From Rhodopirellula baltica (GTDB taxonomy: Bacteria > Planctomycetota > Planctomycetia > Pirellulales > Pirellulaceae), in NCBI GenBank assembly GCA_002901265.1, contig PPHI01000052.1, forward strand, positions 1-64,000: a DNA stretch of 64,000 bases. Reading direction: 5' to 3'. The position numbers and the translations under genes are program-made. Below, in pieces: positions 62,190 to 64,000 of the stretch. How positions within the stretch are numbered: position 1 is the first letter of the stretch; each line of letters opens with the position of its first letter. Under the pieces are notes generated by a model that saw only the letters and a program-made list of their open reading frames with translations, made no database searches and was not told the origin of the DNA.

Positions 62190-63908
62190 ATGAAACGTTT
62201 AAGTGTTCAGGCTTTGGAAAGTCGAAAGCTTTTGGCCGGCGACATCGGACTCATCGACACCACTTTGCACATCGAAGGAACGACCGGCAACGACATCGCC
62301 GAAGTCTACACCGTCGAAGATTCTGTCGTGGTGAAGTTGCAAACCATGGACGCCGCAGGTCAAGTGACCGATTCGGCCGAACAAACGTTTGATGCGGCGG
62401 CAATCGACAAGATTATCTTCGAAGCGTTCGAAGGTGATGACTTGCTGGTCAATGACACCTCGATCGATTCAATCATGCGAGCCGGTGGTGGCAACGATGT
62501 CGTGATGGGCGGCTCGGGAAATGACATTCTCGTGGCCGGTGCCGGATCCGATGTGATCCTTGGCGGGGGCGGAAACGACATCATTCTGGGTGGAACCGGG
62601 GATAACATCGTCATCGATTCGAACCCCGGTTCCGCGGATGCCAGTGACACTACAGGTGATGAAACGGCCGGCGACGACAACTCTGGCGAGATGAGCTCCG
62701 ATGACTCGAGCACTGACGAATCGAATACAGATGACTCAAGTTCGGGTGAGTTGGATGCAGGCGATACCGAGACGCCAGTGGATACCGAGACTCCAGTCGA
62801 TGAGGGCGCAGACGCTCCTGTTGCCGAAGACGACACCGCAGTGACGGACACGAGTGACGATCCCCTGACCGGTAGCGACGACGACGTTGTTGACGTGCCT
62901 GTCGATATCCTGGATGACACGGGTGATCCCGTTGATGATGGCGATCCTGTCGTTGGTGGTTCGGGCGGACAAGGCGGTGCAAACTGCGGCGGTGGCGGAA
63001 GCACGATGCCTGCGGACGAAGTCACCGATGAAACCGATGTCGTCGTTGATACCTCGGGTGACGTCGAATTCATTGCCGATTCGACCGACGAAGAACCAGT
63101 GGTTGATGACGGCAGCACTGCGGAAGAGCTGGCCAGTGATGATGTGCTGGACGGAATCGTTGACGATGCTGTCGGAAGTGACGTGACCAATGGCGATGTC
63201 GTCGATGATGTGGAAACGCCCGTCAATACCGTTGACGATTCGATGGAAGACGTCGTTGACGACGCGACCGACGACATTGTCGAAGAGGTCGTCGACGAAA
63301 CCGAATCCGACGTTCCAGCGACAGACGTTGTCGATCAACCGCAAGCTGGCAGCGATGAAGAAGACGGCAGCTTGGACGCTGGAAGCCAAGATGCAGGAAA
63401 CGAAGTAACCGATGGCGAGGTCGTCGGTGAGACCGCCGATGACACAGCTGACGAACCCGTTGCGGAAGACGCCAGCGACGAACAAGGCACGCCAAGTGAC
63501 GTGATCGATCAACCACAAGCCGGTGGCGATGAAGTTGATGGTAGCCAAGACGCAGGCAGCGAAGAAACCAACGGCGAGGTCGTCGGTGACGCCGCCGATG
63601 ACACAGCCGACGAACCCGTTGCGGAAGACGCCAGCGACGATCAAGGCACGCCAAGTGATGTGATCGATCAGCCACAAGCCGGCGGCGATGAAGTTGATAC
63701 GACCGAAGAAGAAAGCGTGGAAACCGTCGGTGAAGACGATTCGACACCCGTTGCCGTCACTGAATCGGAAAGCGACGACGACGTGATCTTCGGCGGAAGT
63801 GGTAACGACTGGATCTTCGGTGAAGGCGGAAACGACACCATCTTCGGTGCCGATTCGCCGCTAAGCGAAGATACCTTGGCCGCGTTGCTGGGTGACCGAC
63901 TTGCCTAA
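62190..63908 (+). CDS. Surface protein with LEPR-like start, RTX repeats and an acidic repeat region
   Basis: ATG 62190 follows GAGG at nine bases. The 572-residue protein opens with 'MKRLSVQALESRKLLAGDIG', a variant of the planctomycete L-E-P-R-x-L-L motif thought to mark exported proteins. Residues about 100-145 carry RTX nonapeptides ('GGGNDVVMGGSGNDILVAG', 'GGGGNDIILGGTGDN'), which bind calcium. Residues about 155-520 are extremely rich in Asp, Glu, Thr, Val and Ser with few hydrophobics. They end in imperfect tandem repeats of 58 and 53 residues. The C-terminus has a second RTX run 'GGSGNDWIFGEGGNDTIFGA'. Inference: secreted, calcium-folded extracellular protein. Confidence 0.88.
   Translation: MKRLSVQALESRKLLAGDIGLIDTTLHIEGTTGNDIAEVYTVEDSVVVKLQTMDAAGQVTDSAEQTFDAAAIDKIIFEAFEGDDLLVNDTSIDSIMRAGGGNDVVMGGSGNDILVAGAGSDVILGGGGNDIILGGTGDNIVIDSNPGSADASDTTGDETAGDDNSGEMSSDDSSTDESNTDDSSSGELDAGDTETPVDTETPVDEGADAPVAEDDTAVTDTSDDPLTGSDDDVVDVPVDILDDTGDPVDDGDPVVGGSGGQGGANCGGGGSTMPADEVTDETDVVVDTSGDVEFIADSTDEEPVVDDGSTAEELASDDVLDGIVDDAVGSDVTNGDVVDDVETPVNTVDDSMEDVVDDATDDIVEEVVDETESDVPATDVVDQPQAGSDEEDGSLDAGSQDAGNEVTDGEVVGETADDTADEPVAEDASDEQGTPSDVIDQPQAGGDEVDGSQDAGSEETNGEVVGDAADDTADEPVAEDASDDQGTPSDVIDQPQAGGDEVDTTEEESVETVGEDDSTPVAVTESESDDDVIFGGSGNDWIFGEGGNDTIFGADSPLSEDTLAALLGDRLA
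63330..63705 (+). repeat. In-frame tandem repeat inside the RTX gene
   Basis: Units start at codons 63330, 63504 and 63663 ('V/I-D-Q-P-Q-A-G'), giving periods of 174 and 159 bases and a partial third copy. Units contain 'ADDTADEPVAEDASD' and 'QGTPSDVIDQPQAGGDE'. The two full units differ by five codons and scattered substitutions, mostly in the region after 'DGS'. This is consistent with slippage or unequal crossover that keeps the frame. Confidence 0.8.
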
Positions 63909-64000
63909 TGATTTGGCTTGACCACCCCATTCGTTTAACGATCGGCACGGCAGGGAAGCCGGTTATGCCGGGTCGTATGCCCCACTGCCCAATCCGGGAC

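Noticed and set aside
62360-63677. Long minus-strand frames (305 and 313 codons) across the RTX gene
   Set aside because: Low-complexity Ser/Thr- or Val/Ile-rich complements of the acidic repeat region; the plus-strand frame has RTX and LEPR-like motifs and a ribosome site.
63330-63705. Direct repeats considered as a CRISPR-like array
   Set aside because: Units are long, imperfect and remain in frame within a protein-coding gene; there are no spacers and no cas genes.

Overview
The window looks like a chromosomal segment of a planctomycete, probably of the Pirellulaceae (Rhodopirellula-like). The evidence is a DUF1549/DUF1553-DUF1501 secreted pair, a DUF1559 pilin-like protein with an H-x9-DG tail, a BlaI/BlaR1 pair, a MoxR-DUF58-BatA operon, a Gfo/Idh/MocA-TIM-barrel-cupin sugar cluster, and a surface protein that opens with an LEPR-like motif and carries RTX repeats. 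There are no rRNA genes, no tRNA genes that I can defend, and no CRISPR array. Everything is read by eye from sequence; no database search was run.

Layout. 1-18.75 kb: a transposase tail and a small repeat at the left edge, then one long minus-strand block. Its core runs DUF1549/DUF1553, DUF1501, a ten-EF-hand protein, MoxR ATPase, DUF58, BatA-like VWA protein, a 1.2-kb-codon membrane coiled-coil protein and a second VWA/glutamine-amidotransferase-like membrane protein, mostly joined by 1-10 nt overlaps. It is followed by BlaI, a BlaR1-like protease carrying WD40 repeats, and a frameshifted C13/caspase-like gene. 19-22.8 kb: a CBS-tailed cation:proton antiporter and the UPF0261/PEP-hydrolase-like pair. 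23.2-28 kb: a compact signalling island (thioredoxin-like protein, 6TM-Hpt-HATPase kinase, CheX-like, CheY-like and FrzCD/MCP-like proteins). 28-30.3 kb: a lone LolD-type ATPase and an enolase-superfamily enzyme. 30.6-38.9 kb: a type II secretion/type IV pilus-like operon with four pseudopilin-like genes, one fused to a golvesin-like domain, but no secretin or prepilin peptidase. 39-48.6 kb: housekeeping genes (pssA, DUF4272, pheT, pheS, rplT, rpmI, pyk) and an O-antigen-ligase-type protein. 48.8-52.2 kb: SGNH hydrolase, a second copy of the left-edge repeat, a tiny double-glycine membrane protein next to a membrane-anchored C39-like peptidase, and a DUF4432 epimerase-like gene. 52.6-56.1 kb: a three-gene sugar-utilisation operon. 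56.2-59.3 kb: a DUF1559 gene and an MntR/DtxR-like regulator separated by three TTAG-N6-CTAA palindromes, then two CBS proteins. 59.6-64 kb: RidA, SDR, AlkD-like protein and the RTX surface protein.

Two clear single-base frameshifts are visible, one in the C13-like gene (about 600) and one in pheS (about 43,694). Because pheS is essential, sequencing or assembly error is the first explanation to exclude. The best candidates for an under-described system are the MoxR/VWA/EF-hand/DUF1501 operon with its BlaR1-WD40 sensor, the CheW-less chemosensory island, and the operator array between the DUF1559 gene and the mntR-like gene.
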